From Levilactobacillus angrenensis (GTDB lineage Bacteria; Bacillota; Bacilli; Lactobacillales; Lactobacillaceae): DNA of 64,000 nucleotides. The notes beneath the pieces are model-generated. The model was not told the DNA's origin and ran no database searches. It worked only from the letters and a program-made list of their open reading frames with translations. The position numbers and the translations under genes are program-made. Each line of letters begins with the position of its first letter. Within the stretch, counting starts at the first letter, position 1. The stretch is from the NCBI RefSeq assembly GCF_003946085.1, contig NZ_RHOB01000009.1, positions 1 to 64,000 on the forward strand, in the 5' to 3' direction. Below, one piece after another: positions 29,378 to 38,952 of the stretch.

Positions 29378-30220
29378 ATGACACTTTCAGCAGACTGGTT
29401 GGCACAATTACCTTTACCTCAAGTTACCGCGGCTACCCCGGTATCCGGTGGTGACATCAATCTAGCCTACCGGTTGACCACGGCCGAGGGCCCGGCCTTC
29501 TTGCTGGTCCAGCCACACACCCCGGCCAGTTTTTATCGCCACGAGGTCGCTGGCCTCAAGGCACTGGGCCAAGCCGTGAACGTCCCCGACGTACTGGCGA
29601 CCGGCAACATTGACGGGGATGCCTACCTGGTTTTGGAATTTCTGGAAACGGGTCACGGGAGTCAATACGAATTGGGCCAGGCCGTTGCCCGAGTGCACCG
29701 CATCACGGCGCCCCAATTTGGTTTCGACCAAGATAATCTCGTGGGCAAGCTACCCAAGCACAACGACTGGCAAGCCGACTGGACCACCTTTTACTTGAAC
29801 CAGCGCTTGGATCCCCTGGTCAAGCGGGCCCAGGAACATCACCTATGGAACGTCAACCGGCAAGCCGCCTATGACCGGGTCCGGCAACACATCGTGACCG
29901 AAAATCAAGGCCGTAAAATCGTGCCATCCCTGCTTCACGGTGACTTGTGGTCCGGCAACTACCTGTTCACCGCGGACGGCACGCCGACTCTGATCGACCC
30001 CGATGTCTTGTACGGCGACCGCGAATTTGATATCGCCATGACCACCATCTTCGGTGGCTTCACGGCTGACTTCTACCGCGGGTACCAAGACGCCTATCCC
30101 TTTGATCCGGGGTATACGGACCGTTTAGCTCACTACCAGTTGTACTACCTGTTGGCCCACCTGAACTTGTTCGGGGAAACCTACGGCGGTGCGGTTGATG
30201 AGGTGCTGAGCCGCGGATAA
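29378..30220 (+). CDS. Fructosamine kinase family protein
   Basis: Protein-kinase-fold small-molecule kinase of the fructosamine-3-kinase / ketosamine-3-kinase family, 280 aa; proposed to phosphorylate protein-bound or free glycated amines for deglycation. Catalytic loop LLHGDLWSGNYLF and the Mg-binding LIDPDVLYGDREFDIA are intact; GGDINLAYRL forms the nucleotide loop. RBS is weak (AGAAAGAAGA). It follows the amidase gene by 25 nt and ends in a shared terminator, so they likely form an operon. Confidence 0.88.
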   Translation: MTLSADWLAQLPLPQVTAATPVSGGDINLAYRLTTAEGPAFLLVQPHTPASFYRHEVAGLKALGQAVNVPDVLATGNIDGDAYLVLEFLETGHGSQYELGQAVARVHRITAPQFGFDQDNLVGKLPKHNDWQADWTTFYLNQRLDPLVKRAQEHHLWNVNRQAAYDRVRQHIVTENQGRKIVPSLLHGDLWSGNYLFTADGTPTLIDPDVLYGDREFDIAMTTIFGGFTADFYRGYQDAYPFDPGYTDRLAHYQLYYLLAHLNLFGETYGGAVDEVLSRG

Positions 30221-30236
30221 TTAAATTTGAGACAGT

Positions 30237-30286
30237 AAAGCCGTGTGATAGGCACCCGCTGGGATGCTGGTCACACGGTTTTTTAT
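30237..30286 (+). terminator. Terminator of the amidase/kinase transcript
   Basis: CCGTGTGA and TCACACGG arms, about 22-nt loop with its own pairing, followed by TTTTTT. Confidence 0.82.
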
Positions 30287-30297
30287 ATGTGATAAAC

Positions 30298-30942
30298 TCA
30301 TTTTGCAAACAACCACTCCTGCAACTCGGCGAATCGAATCACACGAATCTCCGGTTGACTTTCATCCACGATGAGGTGCTCGGGGTCAAACAAGGCGCTG
30401 GCCATCCCCGCGCGGTGCCCAGCCTGGACATCCAAATTGCGGTCGCCAATCATCAATCCTGTCTGCCGGTCCACCGCATATCGTTGCATCAAGGCCTGCA
30501 AACTGGTCGGATCCGGCTTACGAGGAAAGTCATCGTCGGCCGTGACCGCCCCCGTAAAGTACTGCGCCAAATTCAGTTGCGACAACCGATCCATGGCGTG
30601 ATGGTCGCGGTGCGTCAACAAAAAGTTGCGGCCCCCCGCTGCCACAACGGCCGCTAACAGCTCGGCGACTCCTGGAAAGGCTGCGGCATCTTTCAGCCGT
30701 GGGGCTGCTTGTTTTTGATAGGCCTTAGCCAACCGGTCGCGGTTCAAGCGATACTCCGCCGTGAAGCGCTGAAGGGCGCTGCCGAGACTGTGTTGCCGCA
30801 TGGCCTTGTAAATTTCTTCTTCATCCAATTCAAAGTTGTTGACCCCGCAAGCTTCCAGTGCCTCGCCAAAGGCCGTGACCATCCCCGGGTAAGTATTGAC
30901 CAAAGTCCCGTCAAAATCCCAAAAGAGCTGTTGATAACGCAT
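30298..30942 (-). CDS. HAD-superfamily hydrolase (phosphoglycolate phosphatase-like)
   Basis: Phosphatase of 214 aa, subfamily IA. Motif I WDFDGTLVNTYPG at residues 8-20, motif II FLLTHRDH, a Lys in FPRKPDPTSLQ and motif III MIGDRNLDVQAG are all present; a four-helix cap lies between residues 20 and 85. The substrate is unknown. The ATG has AAGGAGG upstream. Confidence 0.88.
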   Translation of the reverse strand: MRYQQLFWDFDGTLVNTYPGMVTAFGEALEACGVNNFELDEEEIYKAMRQHSLGSALQRFTAEYRLNRDRLAKAYQKQAAPRLKDAAAFPGVAELLAAVVAAGGRNFLLTHRDHHAMDRLSQLNLAQYFTGAVTADDDFPRKPDPTSLQALMQRYAVDRQTGLMIGDRNLDVQAGHRAGMASALFDPEHLIVDESQPEIRVIRFAELQEWLFAK

Positions 30943-30954
30943 GGCTTTTCCTCC

Positions 30955-30994
30955 TTAAAAAAACGACTAGTCCATAGCGGCGCTAGTCGTTTTC
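30955..30994 (-). terminator. rsh-dtd terminator
   Basis: AACGACTAG and CTAGTCGTT arms with a 12-nt loop, T7 following on the minus strand, 20 nt past the dtd stop. Confidence 0.85.
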
Positions 30995-31013
30995 ACTTTG
31001 TTCAGTCACATTC

Positions 31014-31460
31014 TTATTTTTCGTCCGTGTCGAACCAAATCGTCACGGGGCCGTCATTGATCAAGGCGACCCGCATGTCAGCGCCAAAGACACCCGTTTC
31101 CACGTGACGCCCAGTCGCCGCTAATTTTTCATTGAACTCATTGTAGATTTGTTCGGCATGGGCCGGATCCCCGGCGGCCACAAAGCTGGGCCGGTTGCCC
31201 TTCTTCGTGTTGGCATAGAGCGTGAATTGTGAGACGGATAAAATACTGCCGTCAACGTCTTCAATGCTCTTGTTCATCTTGCCCGCCTCATCTTCAAAGA
31301 CGCGCAGCTTGGTGATCTTGTGAACCAAGTAGTCGACTTGTTCGCTGGTATCACTGTCTTCAGCGCCCACCAGCAACAGGTAGCCTTGGGCAATTGCGCC
31401 CTTGACGGCACCATCGACTAACACGCTTGACTGTCTAACTCGTTGTAACAAAACTCGCAT
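31014..31460 (-). CDS. dtd: D-aminoacyl-tRNA deacylase
   Basis: Removes D-amino acids (and glycine from tRNA-Ala) from mischarged tRNAs. 148 aa. Both active-site signatures are present: [10 protein letters not shown] near residue 78 and the Gly-cisPro-type [11 protein letters not shown] at the C-terminus. It lies 14 nt after rsh, a pairing common in Firmicutes. Confidence 0.96.
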   Translation of the reverse strand: MRVLLQRVRQSSVLVDGAVKGAIAQGYLLLVGAEDSDTSEQVDYLVHKITKLRVFEDEAGKMNKSIEDVDGSILSVSQFTLYANTKKGNRPSFVAAGDPAHAEQIYNEFNEKLAATGRHVETGVFGADMRVALINDGPVTIWFDTDEK

Positions 31461-31474
31461 GGTTATTCCCGTCC

Positions 31475-33709
31475 TTAATGGAACGCCCGCTTAACCACGT
31501 AGACGTCCGGAATATTTTTGATGTTATCTAAAATGCGTTGCAATTCAACTTGGCCGCGGGTGCCTAAACTGATGGAAATCGTCGCCATCTTGTTGTGGTC
31601 AACCTTACCGTTGATTGACGTCAGGTACTTGGTGTTGTTGTTAATGGTCCGTAAGACGTCGTTCAACAAGCCGTTGCGGTTGTAGCCTTGGACCTCAATA
31701 TCCGCGTTGTAATTGGTCTTGTCGCCGGCCTTGTTGCCCCAACGGACATCGACCAAACGCTCGCCATTTTCCTCGGCATTTCTAACATTGGGACAATCCT
31801 TGCGGTGCACGGAGACCCCACGCCCCTTGGTGATGTAGCCCACGATGTCATCGCCCGGAACTGGTGAACAGCAGTGACTCAAGCGGATCAAGAGGTTGTC
31901 AACACCCTCGATGACCACGCCATCGGAGTCCTTGCCCTTCTTGCGATCCTTCTTTTCGTTCTCAGAATCGTTCTTGATGGTCTGGTGTTCTTCCAGTAGC
32001 TCGCGTTCCTCTTGGCGCCGGCGTTCATCCTCTTCGGCGCGCCGAACACCTTCCGTTAAGCGGTTCGCTACCCCGCGGGGCTGCAGGTCGCCAAACCCAA
32101 TGGCGGCCAAAAGGTCATCCGAATGCTGATAGTGCATCTTGGCCGTGACCTTGTCCAAATTGTCCTTGGTCATCAAGCCCTTGGGGTCGTATCCCAGATC
32201 ACGAATCGTGTGTTCCACGGCTTCCTGACCAGACACGATGTTTTGTTCGCGGTCGGCAGCCCGGAAGAACTGCTTGATCTTGTTGCGGGCCCGCCGCGTG
32301 GAGACCAGTTTGAGCCAATCTCGACTCGGCCCCGCTGAGCTACTGGAGGTCCGAATGTCCACGATGTCGCCGTTCTTGATTTCGTAATTCAATGGCACGA
32401 TCTTGCCGTTGATGGTGGCCCCAGTGGTGTGGTGACCGACCTCGGTATGAATGGCGTAGGCCATGTCCAGCGGCCCGGCCCCCTTCGGCAATTCGAGCAC
32501 GTCACCCTTTGGCGTAAAGGCATACACGTGGTCCCCAAAGAGTTCACCCTTGACACTATCCATGAAGTCGGAGGCATCATCGGTATCTTCTTGTAGTTCG
32601 ATGATGTGCTTGAACAAGTTCAGTTTGTCACCAGAATTGGTCTCTTGAACCTTGTCCGTGACCCCTTCCTTGTAAGCCCAGTGCGCTGCGACCCCGTATT
32701 CAGCCACCGCGTGCATTTCCTTGGTCCGAATCTGCACTTCTAGTGGCTTACCCTCGGGTCCAATCACCGTCGTGTGCAGGGATTGGTACATGTTGGCCTT
32801 AGGCATCGCAATGTAGTCCTTGAACCGGCCAGGCATTGGCTTCCACTGTGAGTGAATGGCGCCGAGCACCGCGTAACAATCCTTAATGGTATCGACGATG
32901 ACCCGGATCGCCAGCAAATCATAAATTTGACTGAACTGCTTATGCTGGTCCTTCATCTTCCGGTAAACGGAGTAAATGTGCTTGGGTCGCCCGTAGATCT
33001 CCGGGTCCAATTTCAAATCCTTGATTGATTTCTTAATATCTTGAATGGCGCCGGCAATGTACTGTTCCCGTTGGTCCCGCCGCGAATTCATCAGATGCAC
33101 GATGCGGTAGTATTGTTGCGGGTTCAGGTACCGTAGCGAAATGTCTTCCAGCTCCCACTTGATGGTACTGATCCCCAAACGGTCGGCCAGTGGGGCGTAG
33201 ATTTCCAGCGTTTCGTTGGCGATGCGACGTTGCTTGTCTGGCCGCAAATGTTCCAGCGTCCGCATGTTGTGCAGGCGGTCAGCCAATTTAACGATCATGA
33301 CCCGAATGTCCTTGGACATCGCTAACAACAGCTTACGGTGATTCTCCGCCAACTGCTCTCGATTCGATTTGTATTTAATTTTTCCCAGCTTCGTCACGCC
33401 ATCGACAATCAGCGCGACGTCATCGCCAAATAGTTCCCGGACATCGCTCAACGTGACACCAGTATCTTCGACGATATCATGGAGAAAGCCGGCGGACACC
33501 GTTTCGGGGTCCATGTTCAGGTCGGCCAGGATGCCCGCCACCTGAATGGGGTGCATGATGTAGGGTTCACCAGACTGCCGGATTTGATCCTGGTGGGCAA
33601 CCGTCGCGAAATGACAGGCTTTGACCACCATCTCCACGTGCTCCGCATTCATATATTTACCGACTCTGGCAATTACTTCTTCAGCCGTCCAGACACGTTC
33701 TTTGGTCAT
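31475..33709 (-). CDS. relA: Bifunctional (p)ppGpp synthetase/hydrolase Rsh
   Basis: Makes and degrades the stringent-response alarmone. 744 aa, usual long-Rsh length. HD hydrolase domain (about 50-150; [12 protein letters not shown] retains the HDxxED metal site), synthetase domain (about 240-350; [22 protein letters not shown]), TGS (about 395-455; [21 protein letters not shown]), a helical/zinc-finger region with [15 protein letters not shown], and a C-terminal ACT domain. Both active sites look intact, so it should be bifunctional. Confidence 0.96.
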   Translation of the reverse strand: MTKERVWTAEEVIARVGKYMNAEHVEMVVKACHFATVAHQDQIRQSGEPYIMHPIQVAGILADLNMDPETVSAGFLHDIVEDTGVTLSDVRELFGDDVALIVDGVTKLGKIKYKSNREQLAENHRKLLLAMSKDIRVMIVKLADRLHNMRTLEHLRPDKQRRIANETLEIYAPLADRLGISTIKWELEDISLRYLNPQQYYRIVHLMNSRRDQREQYIAGAIQDIKKSIKDLKLDPEIYGRPKHIYSVYRKMKDQHKQFSQIYDLLAIRVIVDTIKDCYAVLGAIHSQWKPMPGRFKDYIAMPKANMYQSLHTTVIGPEGKPLEVQIRTKEMHAVAEYGVAAHWAYKEGVTDKVQETNSGDKLNLFKHIIELQEDTDDASDFMDSVKGELFGDHVYAFTPKGDVLELPKGAGPLDMAYAIHTEVGHHTTGATINGKIVPLNYEIKNGDIVDIRTSSSSAGPSRDWLKLVSTRRARNKIKQFFRAADREQNIVSGQEAVEHTIRDLGYDPKGLMTKDNLDKVTAKMHYQHSDDLLAAIGFGDLQPRGVANRLTEGVRRAEEDERRRQEERELLEEHQTIKNDSENEKKDRKKGKDSDGVVIEGVDNLLIRLSHCCSPVPGDDIVGYITKGRGVSVHRKDCPNVRNAEENGERLVDVRWGNKAGDKTNYNADIEVQGYNRNGLLNDVLRTINNNTKYLTSINGKVDHNKMATISISLGTRGQVELQRILDNIKNIPDVYVVKRAFH

Positions 33710-33736
33710 ATGGACGCCACCACCCTTAGTTTTAAA

Positions 33737-34072
33737 TTATGATTTCGATTCGATCTTAGCTTGCGTTAACCCGTAAGCCAGATAAGACAGGCACACATAA
33801 ACAATGGCAAAATAACGGGTGTACCGTGGTAAGAACCACCAGGCACCCACGCAATAAATCACGGGCCAAATCAACAGCCACCAACCCGGCTGGAGCTTGC
33901 GAGCAATCACCCGACCGACGCCAATCGCCAAGCACCCGTTGATCAAAACGAGCCACAGGCCAAACCGCCAAACCGGGCCAACACTGACTAACGTTGCTAG
34001 CGCGGGCAAGCCCACGCCCATGATGATGGCGAGGACCCAGTAGCGCCAGCCAATCTTTTCTAAAAATGCCAT
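33737..34072 (-). CDS. Small membrane protein, four predicted TM segments
   Basis: 111 aa from the ATG at 34072 (a GTG three codons upstream is also possible). Hydrophobic stretches at about residues 10-28, 33-49, 59-74 and 84-100; many Trp residues. No motif is recognised. It lies between rsmE and rsh, with 27 nt to rsh, so it is probably cotranscribed with its neighbours. Confidence 0.7.
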   Translation of the reverse strand: MAFLEKIGWRYWVLAIIMGVGLPALATLVSVGPVWRFGLWLVLINGCLAIGVGRVIARKLQPGWWLLIWPVIYCVGAWWFLPRYTRYFAIVYVCLSYLAYGLTQAKIESKS

Positions 34073-34138
34073 CCCTGTCACCCATTTCTCTTAATAATTG
34101 CAACTATTTTAGCATGTTTCCGCAGAGATTTCACCCAC

Positions 34139-34888
34139 CTATCTGGGTTGTTGGAGCTCCAGCACCATGGACACCGCCGCTAGAAAGTATAGCGGCGCCG
34201 TTTCGGTCCGTAAGATCCGCGGGCCCAAGCCCACTAAAGTCGCTCCCGTTGCCTGGGCTTGCGTGACTTCGGCGGGACTGATGCCCCCCTCAGGGCCAAA
34301 GATTGCCAAGAGGTGTTGCCCCGGCGTCACGGCCTGTAACTGCTGGTTTAAGGCGCTTTGTTCACCTTGTTTGGCCGATTCCTCATACGCCATTACCGCA
34401 ACGTCATACGGCGTCTGGAGGACTTCTGCGAGGTTCTTGGCATAGCTCACAGTTGGACGGCGCAACCGGTGGGCCTGTTCTGCCGCGCCGTGGGCGATTT
34501 TAGTCAGCCGCGTTAACTTTTTAGCGACCTTGTTGGGCTGCCATTTGGCCACTGACCAGTCGGCCCCGTAAAAAATTACCCGCGCGACGCCGAGTTCCGT
34601 GGCCTTTTGCGTGATCCACTCCGCCTTTTCTTGCTTGGGTAAACCACAGACAATCGTCACGTCGACTGGCAGTTCCACTGGCGGCGTCGGTACGGCCGTC
34701 AAGGTGACCGTGGCCGAGTCACCCAGGGTCGTCAGCCGGCCGTGAAACAGGTGAGCCGTGGCATCCACGAATTCGGCTTCGGCGCCCACTTCGGCTCGCA
34801 ACACCGTGACCCAGTGATGGTAAACGGCCGCCGTCAGGCTGATCTGGTCGCCATCATGCGCCGTTGTTTCTAAGAAATACCGTTGCAT
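34139..34888 (-). CDS. rsmE: 16S rRNA (uracil1498-N3)-methyltransferase
   Basis: SPOUT-class methyltransferase acting on 16S rRNA. 249 aa. An N-terminal PUA-like domain (MQRYFLETTA), then the knotted SPOUT domain with [10 protein letters not shown]-independent features: GLPKQEKAEWITQKATELGV, LLAIFGPEGGISPAEV and the knot LGPRILRTETA. The start is 3 nt after the prmA stop. Confidence 0.95.
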   Translation of the reverse strand: MQRYFLETTAHDGDQISLTAAVYHHWVTVLRAEVGAEAEFVDATAHLFHGRLTTLGDSATVTLTAVPTPPVELPVDVTIVCGLPKQEKAEWITQKATELGVARVIFYGADWSVAKWQPNKVAKKLTRLTKIAHGAAEQAHRLRRPTVSYAKNLAEVLQTPYDVAVMAYEESAKQGEQSALNQQLQAVTPGQHLLAIFGPEGGISPAEVTQAQATGATLVGLGPRILRTETAPLYFLAAVSMVLELQQPR

Positions 34889-34891
34889 ACC

Positions 34892-35842
34892 TTATTCATC
34901 CTCCGTGGGCTTGTGCGCAATCACACCGCGCCAATCTTTCATTTGTAAAATATTATCAATGATGAAGCCTTGCTTTTCCTGCGCGGCCACGACTTCGGCT
35001 AACTTATCCGCGATGATACCGGACGTCAGGAAATAGCCCCCTGCGTGCAGGTTCTCCCAGGCTTGCGGAATCAGTGGCAAGATGATTTCGGCCAAAATGT
35101 TGGCCACGACCAGGTCGACTGGCTGGTGAATGCCCTTCAATAAATCATTGGGCTTCGCCACGATATCTTGGGCGACTGGGTTCAGGTCCAGATTGGTCTT
35201 GGCAGAACGAACCGCCACTTCATCTAGGTCAAACGCCGTGATCTGCTTAACGCCCAAGTATTTGGCCGCAATGCTCAAGACACCTGAGCCCGTGCCGACA
35301 TCGTACATGGTCTCGCCACCGCGAACCACCATTTCCAGTGCCGTCAAGGACAGCCGCGTGGTCGGATGCGTCCCGGTCCCAAAGGCCATCCCTGGGTCCA
35401 AGCGAATCACGTGTTCATCAGCTTGAACTGGTTGATAGTTCTCCCAGCTTGGGCTCACGGTCAAATACCGTGTCACCCGAACTGGATGGTAGTATTTCTG
35501 CCAAGCTGTGGCCCAGCTCTCATCGTCAACGGCCTTGGTCGTGACGGTCCCGGGCGTTGGGTCCAGGCCAAATTTGGTCAAGTCGCTGACCCGTTGCTTG
35601 ATGGTGGGCAAGATTTCTGGTACAAATACGGTCTCCGGATAGTAAGCACTGATCTCTGCCCCACTAGTCCGGTGAGGAATCGTGGCCAGATCCACGACCT
35701 CGCCGTATTTCCCCGGCTTTAAGTTTGCGTAGTCGGCGGCGTCTTCGATCTTGACGCCACTGGCCCCCGCCTCCTGTAAGATGTTGCTAACGGCCTCGAC
35801 GGCTTCGTTGGTAGTAATGACACTGACTTCGGTCCATTGCAT
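34892..35842 (-). CDS. prmA: Ribosomal protein uL11 methyltransferase
   Basis: SAM-dependent methyltransferase that trimethylates L11. 316 aa. The substrate-binding N-terminal domain runs to about residue 120, then the Rossmann methyltransferase core with [24 protein letters not shown] and [12 protein letters not shown]. The ATG has CAGGAGG upstream. It heads the prmA-rsmE-(membrane protein)-rsh-dtd run, a common lactobacillar order. Confidence 0.96.
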   Translation of the reverse strand: MQWTEVSVITTNEAVEAVSNILQEAGASGVKIEDAADYANLKPGKYGEVVDLATIPHRTSGAEISAYYPETVFVPEILPTIKQRVSDLTKFGLDPTPGTVTTKAVDDESWATAWQKYYHPVRVTRYLTVSPSWENYQPVQADEHVIRLDPGMAFGTGTHPTTRLSLTALEMVVRGGETMYDVGTGSGVLSIAAKYLGVKQITAFDLDEVAVRSAKTNLDLNPVAQDIVAKPNDLLKGIHQPVDLVVANILAEIILPLIPQAWENLHAGGYFLTSGIIADKLAEVVAAQEKQGFIIDNILQMKDWRGVIAHKPTEDE

Positions 35843-36051
35843 ATGTGTTGGTCCTCCTGTAAGGGTTTCAGTTAAAGGTCATGATGCGCGGGGGCAACCG
35901 CGACTAGCTGGTACCCGTTTCGCCCCGCTAGCGTTTAGGCGTTTTGCCCCAACGTTTTCAGTTTTCACCCGCAGATTTTCGCGATAGAAACGTCTACGAT
36001 TAATTATAGAGGAAATGCCGCAGAAAAGCCAAAATCACGGTCAAAAGAAAA

Positions 36052-36132
36052 AGAGTGTGACAACAGGCGGTTAACTGGCGAGCATTAACGGCGCTAGGCG
36101 GATAATCTTGATTCTGGATTATTTGTCTAGTG
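36052..36132 (-). repeat. Hairpin module of repeat block R4
   Basis: Near-identical over about 80 bp to 3771-3849 and 54575-54653, including a 15-bp stem at 36094-36130 around TGATTCT. Here it is followed immediately by the end of a full-length MITE-like element rather than by the sequence seen after the other two copies. Confidence 0.8.
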
Positions 36133-36774
36133 CTAAAGGTTGAAAGTAGCATTAACGCAATAGTCCCTGAAACGACGGTCTTCTATCCGCTAAAATTAGT
36201 GAAACCAGGAGCCTGCGTCAGCCAGAGAGTCCGCCTGCTCTGGGGAACACCTCCAGCCTGAGGAGCGGGCTTCCGGTTCGCTTTGAAGCCTGACAAAATC
36301 AGCCAGTCTCCAAAGTCGTCCCACGCTGTAGGCTGAGAAAAGGCCTCAGCCAACACCGTCGACACAGCTGGCTCCACCCTGGCTGCCTCCGGCGAAGAGT
36401 GGCGATTATCAGCAATACTGTGTTAGTCAGAGACTAGTTGCGAAATCAACTGCTACCTGGGGCTAAACCAACTGTTACTAGCACACACACTTATAGCCGG
36501 GAGTCCACCAAATATGGGTTCAGCCGTGGGAGTTGCCTTAGCGGCGCGCTTCATGCCGCTTAGACAACTGGCGTCTTTGAGACGTGGTCTATCGGCTCAA
36601 AGCGAGACCGAGACCGTCTTTCAGGCTCGGTCCGGTCCGCCCACCGCGTTCCAACCCATAGTTGGCGGACGGTAGGCGGCCAGCGCAAACTACGAAGCTG
36701 TAAACGACTATTTTTTTCGCCATCAGTCGTGTAGTGACAATAGTTCTAGCTGATTTTCATCTTTCAACCTTCAG
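36133..36774 (-). mobile_element. MITE-like element R4, 642 bp, reverse copy of R2
   Basis: Ends CTAAAGGTTGAAAG (36133-36146) and CTTTCAACCTTCAG (36761-36774) match the R2 ends. Read on the minus strand it parallels 16282-16916 throughout, with small indels; the GGCTGAG/CTCAGCC hairpin is kept but its loop differs. Short frames inside are not shared with R2, so it appears non-coding. Together with the flanking module it fills most of the gene-free stretch 35843-36943. Confidence 0.78.
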
Positions 36775-36806
36775 TTATCAGTTTTAAGTGAAACCGACCG
36801 CCTTTT

Positions 36807-36838
36807 GGCGCACGTTTCGGCCATTTAAAGTTGGTGCA
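36807..36838 (-). repeat. Short intergenic motif TGCACCAA-N8-GGCYGAAACG
   Basis: Minus strand TGCACCAA, 8 nt, GGCCGAAACGTGCGCC. The same arrangement occurs on the plus strand at 57126 and 63199. The GAAACGTGCGCC part is also a block of the larger repeats. Confidence 0.6.
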
Positions 36839-36869
36839 AAAGGGTCTGGGATGTTTTGTCCCGGACCCT
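36839..36869 (+). terminator. Strong hairpin AGGGTCTGGGA type
   Basis: AGGGTCTGGGA and TCCCGGACCCT arms with a 7-nt loop (TGTTTTG). Hairpins of this kind are frequent between lactobacillar genes. It may be a bidirectional terminator but has no long T run. Confidence 0.5.
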
Positions 36870-36879
36870 AAAAGAAAAA

Positions 36880-36915
36880 GAGCGTCGAACAACCACTGCT
36901 GTCCGACGCTCATCA
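36880..36915 (-). terminator. Terminator of the 36944 gene
   Basis: GAGCGTCG and CGACGCTC arms, followed on the minus strand by TTTTTCTTTT, 30 nt past the stop. Confidence 0.8.
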
Positions 36916-36943
36916 CTAAAGCTAACCTGAATTTTAAACGGCC

Positions 36944-37264
36944 TTAGACCTTCTCGGCATCGTCCTTGTGGTCCGCACGACGTTGCTCGCGTTGGGCCAG
37001 GTGCGTTTCCAAGTAATCTAACATATCCGCTTCATTTTGAAACACACGGGGATGCTTTTGCTTATGCAGTCGCAAATCAATCTCGTTGATCCGCTGACGG
37101 CCGGTCCACGTGTGACCATAACGAATGATTACCCGATTATTGAGCGAATTTTCTTGACCGAATTTAAAGACGTAGACGCTCTCTGGCGCCATCAATGGCC
37201 GAATATACGACTTTTCATAACGATAATTGTGTTGTCGTAAAAACTCTTTCGTTCGACTCAGCAT
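36944..37264 (-). CDS. Hypothetical basic protein, 106 aa
   Basis: Unrecognised soluble protein rich in Arg, His and Tyr (MLSRTKEFLRQHNYRYEKSY at the N-terminus), without signal peptide or membrane segment. The ATG at 37264 has an excellent AGGAGGTGATT site. It has its own promoter (37360-37388) and terminator, so it is a genuine monocistronic gene. Confidence 0.75.
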   Translation of the reverse strand: MLSRTKEFLRQHNYRYEKSYIRPLMAPESVYVFKFGQENSLNNRVIIRYGHTWTGRQRINEIDLRLHKQKHPRVFQNEADMLDYLETHLAQREQRRADHKDDAEKV

Positions 37265-37359
37265 GGTAATCACCTCCTATATCATGACAATCTACTAGGC
37301 TGACGCAACGACGCTAGGCCGTTTCGGTTGCCGTACCCATTAAAATGTATCAATAATTG

Positions 37360-37388
37360 ATAATAGTTGATTTTCCAGGAGAATGCAA
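37360..37388 (-). promoter_or_regulatory. Promoter of the 36944 gene
   Basis: Minus-strand TTGCAT (37383-37388), 17-bp spacer, TATTAT (37360-37365). Confidence 0.65.
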
Positions 37389-37545
37389 GCAAAACGTTTG
37401 ATTTACCGCGGCTTTTTCACAATTCGTGAAAGTACCCGTTCCTAGAAAATAACGATTATGAAACCACTTACATATTGTACCGTACTTTCCGCATTTATGA
37501 AACCATCTCGTCAGGAGAATTTTCTGCTGGTAAAATTATTTAGCC

Positions 37546-37941
37546 CTAACAAGACGTTCCCTTCGGCGTCATTCCCCGGTCAAAGGCGGCCAGTACCGTT
37601 GCTCCGTCCGCAATTTGAACCGCGTTATCGAGCACGTGAGCGTCGTCTTTGAGGGAGATCTGTCCTTGGCCGTAATCCATGGCGACCCCCGTTTCCAAGA
37701 AGACCAAGTCATACGGCGAAGTCCACAAGTGTAGCCCCGCCGCATTGGTCAACGGCACCGCGTAATCCGGGTCCGGCTGGTCTAAGACGATCAGCGTGAA
37801 GTTGGTGCCAATCGTACAAGCGCCCCCTTGCAGGGAATACTTGCCCCCACCATCATCCGTGATCAACACGAGTTGCTTATCCGCCAGCTGTCGTTGTTTC
37901 AAATGCGCTACCAAGGCGGAACTTAATTTAATCGCTGCCAT
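37546..37941 (-). CDS. Iron-sulfur cluster biosynthesis-like (HesB/IscA-fold) protein
   Basis: 131 aa with the pattern of the Fe-S_biosyn/HesB-like family found in lactobacilli: LITDDGGGKYSLQGGACTIG, then YDLVFLETGVAMDYGQG and ISLKDDAHVLDNAVQI. The three conserved Cys of true A-type carriers are absent; only one Cys in the core and a C-terminal Cys remain. A role in cluster assembly is therefore doubtful. Assignment rests on overall pattern only. Confidence 0.6.
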   Translation of the reverse strand: MAAIKLSSALVAHLKQRQLADKQLVLITDDGGGKYSLQGGACTIGTNFTLIVLDQPDPDYAVPLTNAAGLHLWTSPYDLVFLETGVAMDYGQGQISLKDDAHVLDNAVQIADGATVLAAFDRGMTPKGTSC

Positions 37942-38135
37942 CTCGTACCCCTTTTCTCAAATCCACAGCCACTTACCTGGAGTCAGCACCTTTAGCGTTT
38001 ACCCCATTAACTTACCTCTAGTTTAGTACAAATGCGTTTGGCTTTCATCTAAAACGCTACCCCGCGTTTTGGTTGCAATTTATAACAAAATCGTTAAGAA
38101 TAGACTTAAATCTCATTCGAGGAGGCACTTCATTC

Positions 38136-38513
38136 GTGTTAAAAGAATTTAAAGAGTTTATCGCCCGCGGCAACGTCATGGACCTGGCCGTTGGGGTCAT
38201 CGTCGGGGCTGCTTTCACGGCCATCGTCAATTCATTGGTCACCAACCTGATCAACCCACTGCTCGGTATCTTCGTGGGCAGCATTGATTTCTCTAATCTG
38301 GTCTTGACGGTCGGCAGTGCGCATTTCCGCTACGGCGCATTCATCAATTCCGTGATTAATTTCTTGATTATCGCCTTCGTAGTCTTCTTGTTGATCAAGT
38401 TGCTCAACAAGGTACTGGCTAAGCCAGCCGAAGAACCCAGCGAACCAACGCCATCGACAGAAGAAAAGTATTTGCAAGAAATTGTCGAGCTGTTAAAGAA
38501 ACAAGAAAAGTAA
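38136..38513 (+). CDS. mscL: Large-conductance mechanosensitive channel MscL
   Basis: Pentameric membrane valve opening under hypo-osmotic shock. 125 aa. TM1 (residues 15-40) has [22 protein letters not shown]2 is at about 70-93, and a charged C-terminal helix ends [13 protein letters not shown]. The start is GTG at 38136 with AGGAGG 10 nt upstream; a 21-residue upstream extension would lack the conserved N-terminal helix start. The stop is followed at once by repeat copy R5. Confidence 0.96.
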   Translation: MLKEFKEFIARGNVMDLAVGVIVGAAFTAIVNSLVTNLINPLLGIFVGSIDFSNLVLTVGSAHFRYGAFINSVINFLIIAFVVFLLIKLLNKVLAKPAEEPSEPTPSTEEKYLQEIVELLKKQEK

Positions 38514-38515
38514 GT

Positions 38516-38815
38516 GACTGAAAGTTGAAAGATAGCTGTCAGCTAGAAACATTGTCACCACGCGACTCATGGCGTAAAAATTAGTCGTTGACAGTATCCT
38601 AGTGAGGAATGGCCGCCTACCGTCCGCCAACTAGAGTGTGTGCTAGTAACAGTTGGTTTAGCCACAAGTAGCGACTGATTTGACAACCCGTCATTGACTA
38701 ATACAATGGTGCTGATAATCTCTGGCTGACGTAGGCCCCTGATTTCACTATTTTTAGTGGACAGCACACTGTCGTTCCAGTGACTACCGCTTCAATGCTA
38801 CTTTCTTTAGGCAAG
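38516..38815 (+). repeat. Intergenic repeat copy R5 (about 300 bp, internal deletion)
   Basis: Starts GACTGAAAGTTGAAAG 3 nt after the mscL stop, continues TCAGCTAGAA, GTAAAAATTAGTCG and GGCCGCCTACCGTCCGCCAAC like R2, then jumps to the GTGTGTGCTAGTAACAG block, so roughly half the element is missing. The right end is degenerate (CTACTTTCTTTAGG). Confidence 0.75.
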
Positions 38816-38952
38816 TGATTCGTGACACCAGTTTTCCTAAAAAATTTGGGAAGCTGGTGTCTTTTTTTACACTTAGTTTCAACCACTATACGCAATACTG
38901 GCCTAAATTTTCGTGAAGTAACTGAATCTTTTAAAAAAATTAAATTTAAGGG

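Noticed and set aside
35860-35970. GC-rich palindromic stretch upstream of prmA
   Set aside because: Several short arms (GCTAGCG, GGCGTTT) but no stable single stem or T run.
37415-37431. TTTCAC-N5-GTGAAA palindrome upstream of the 36944 gene
   Set aside because: It lies upstream of the -35 and could be an operator, but a 6-bp arm is weak and no second copy was seen, so I do not call it.
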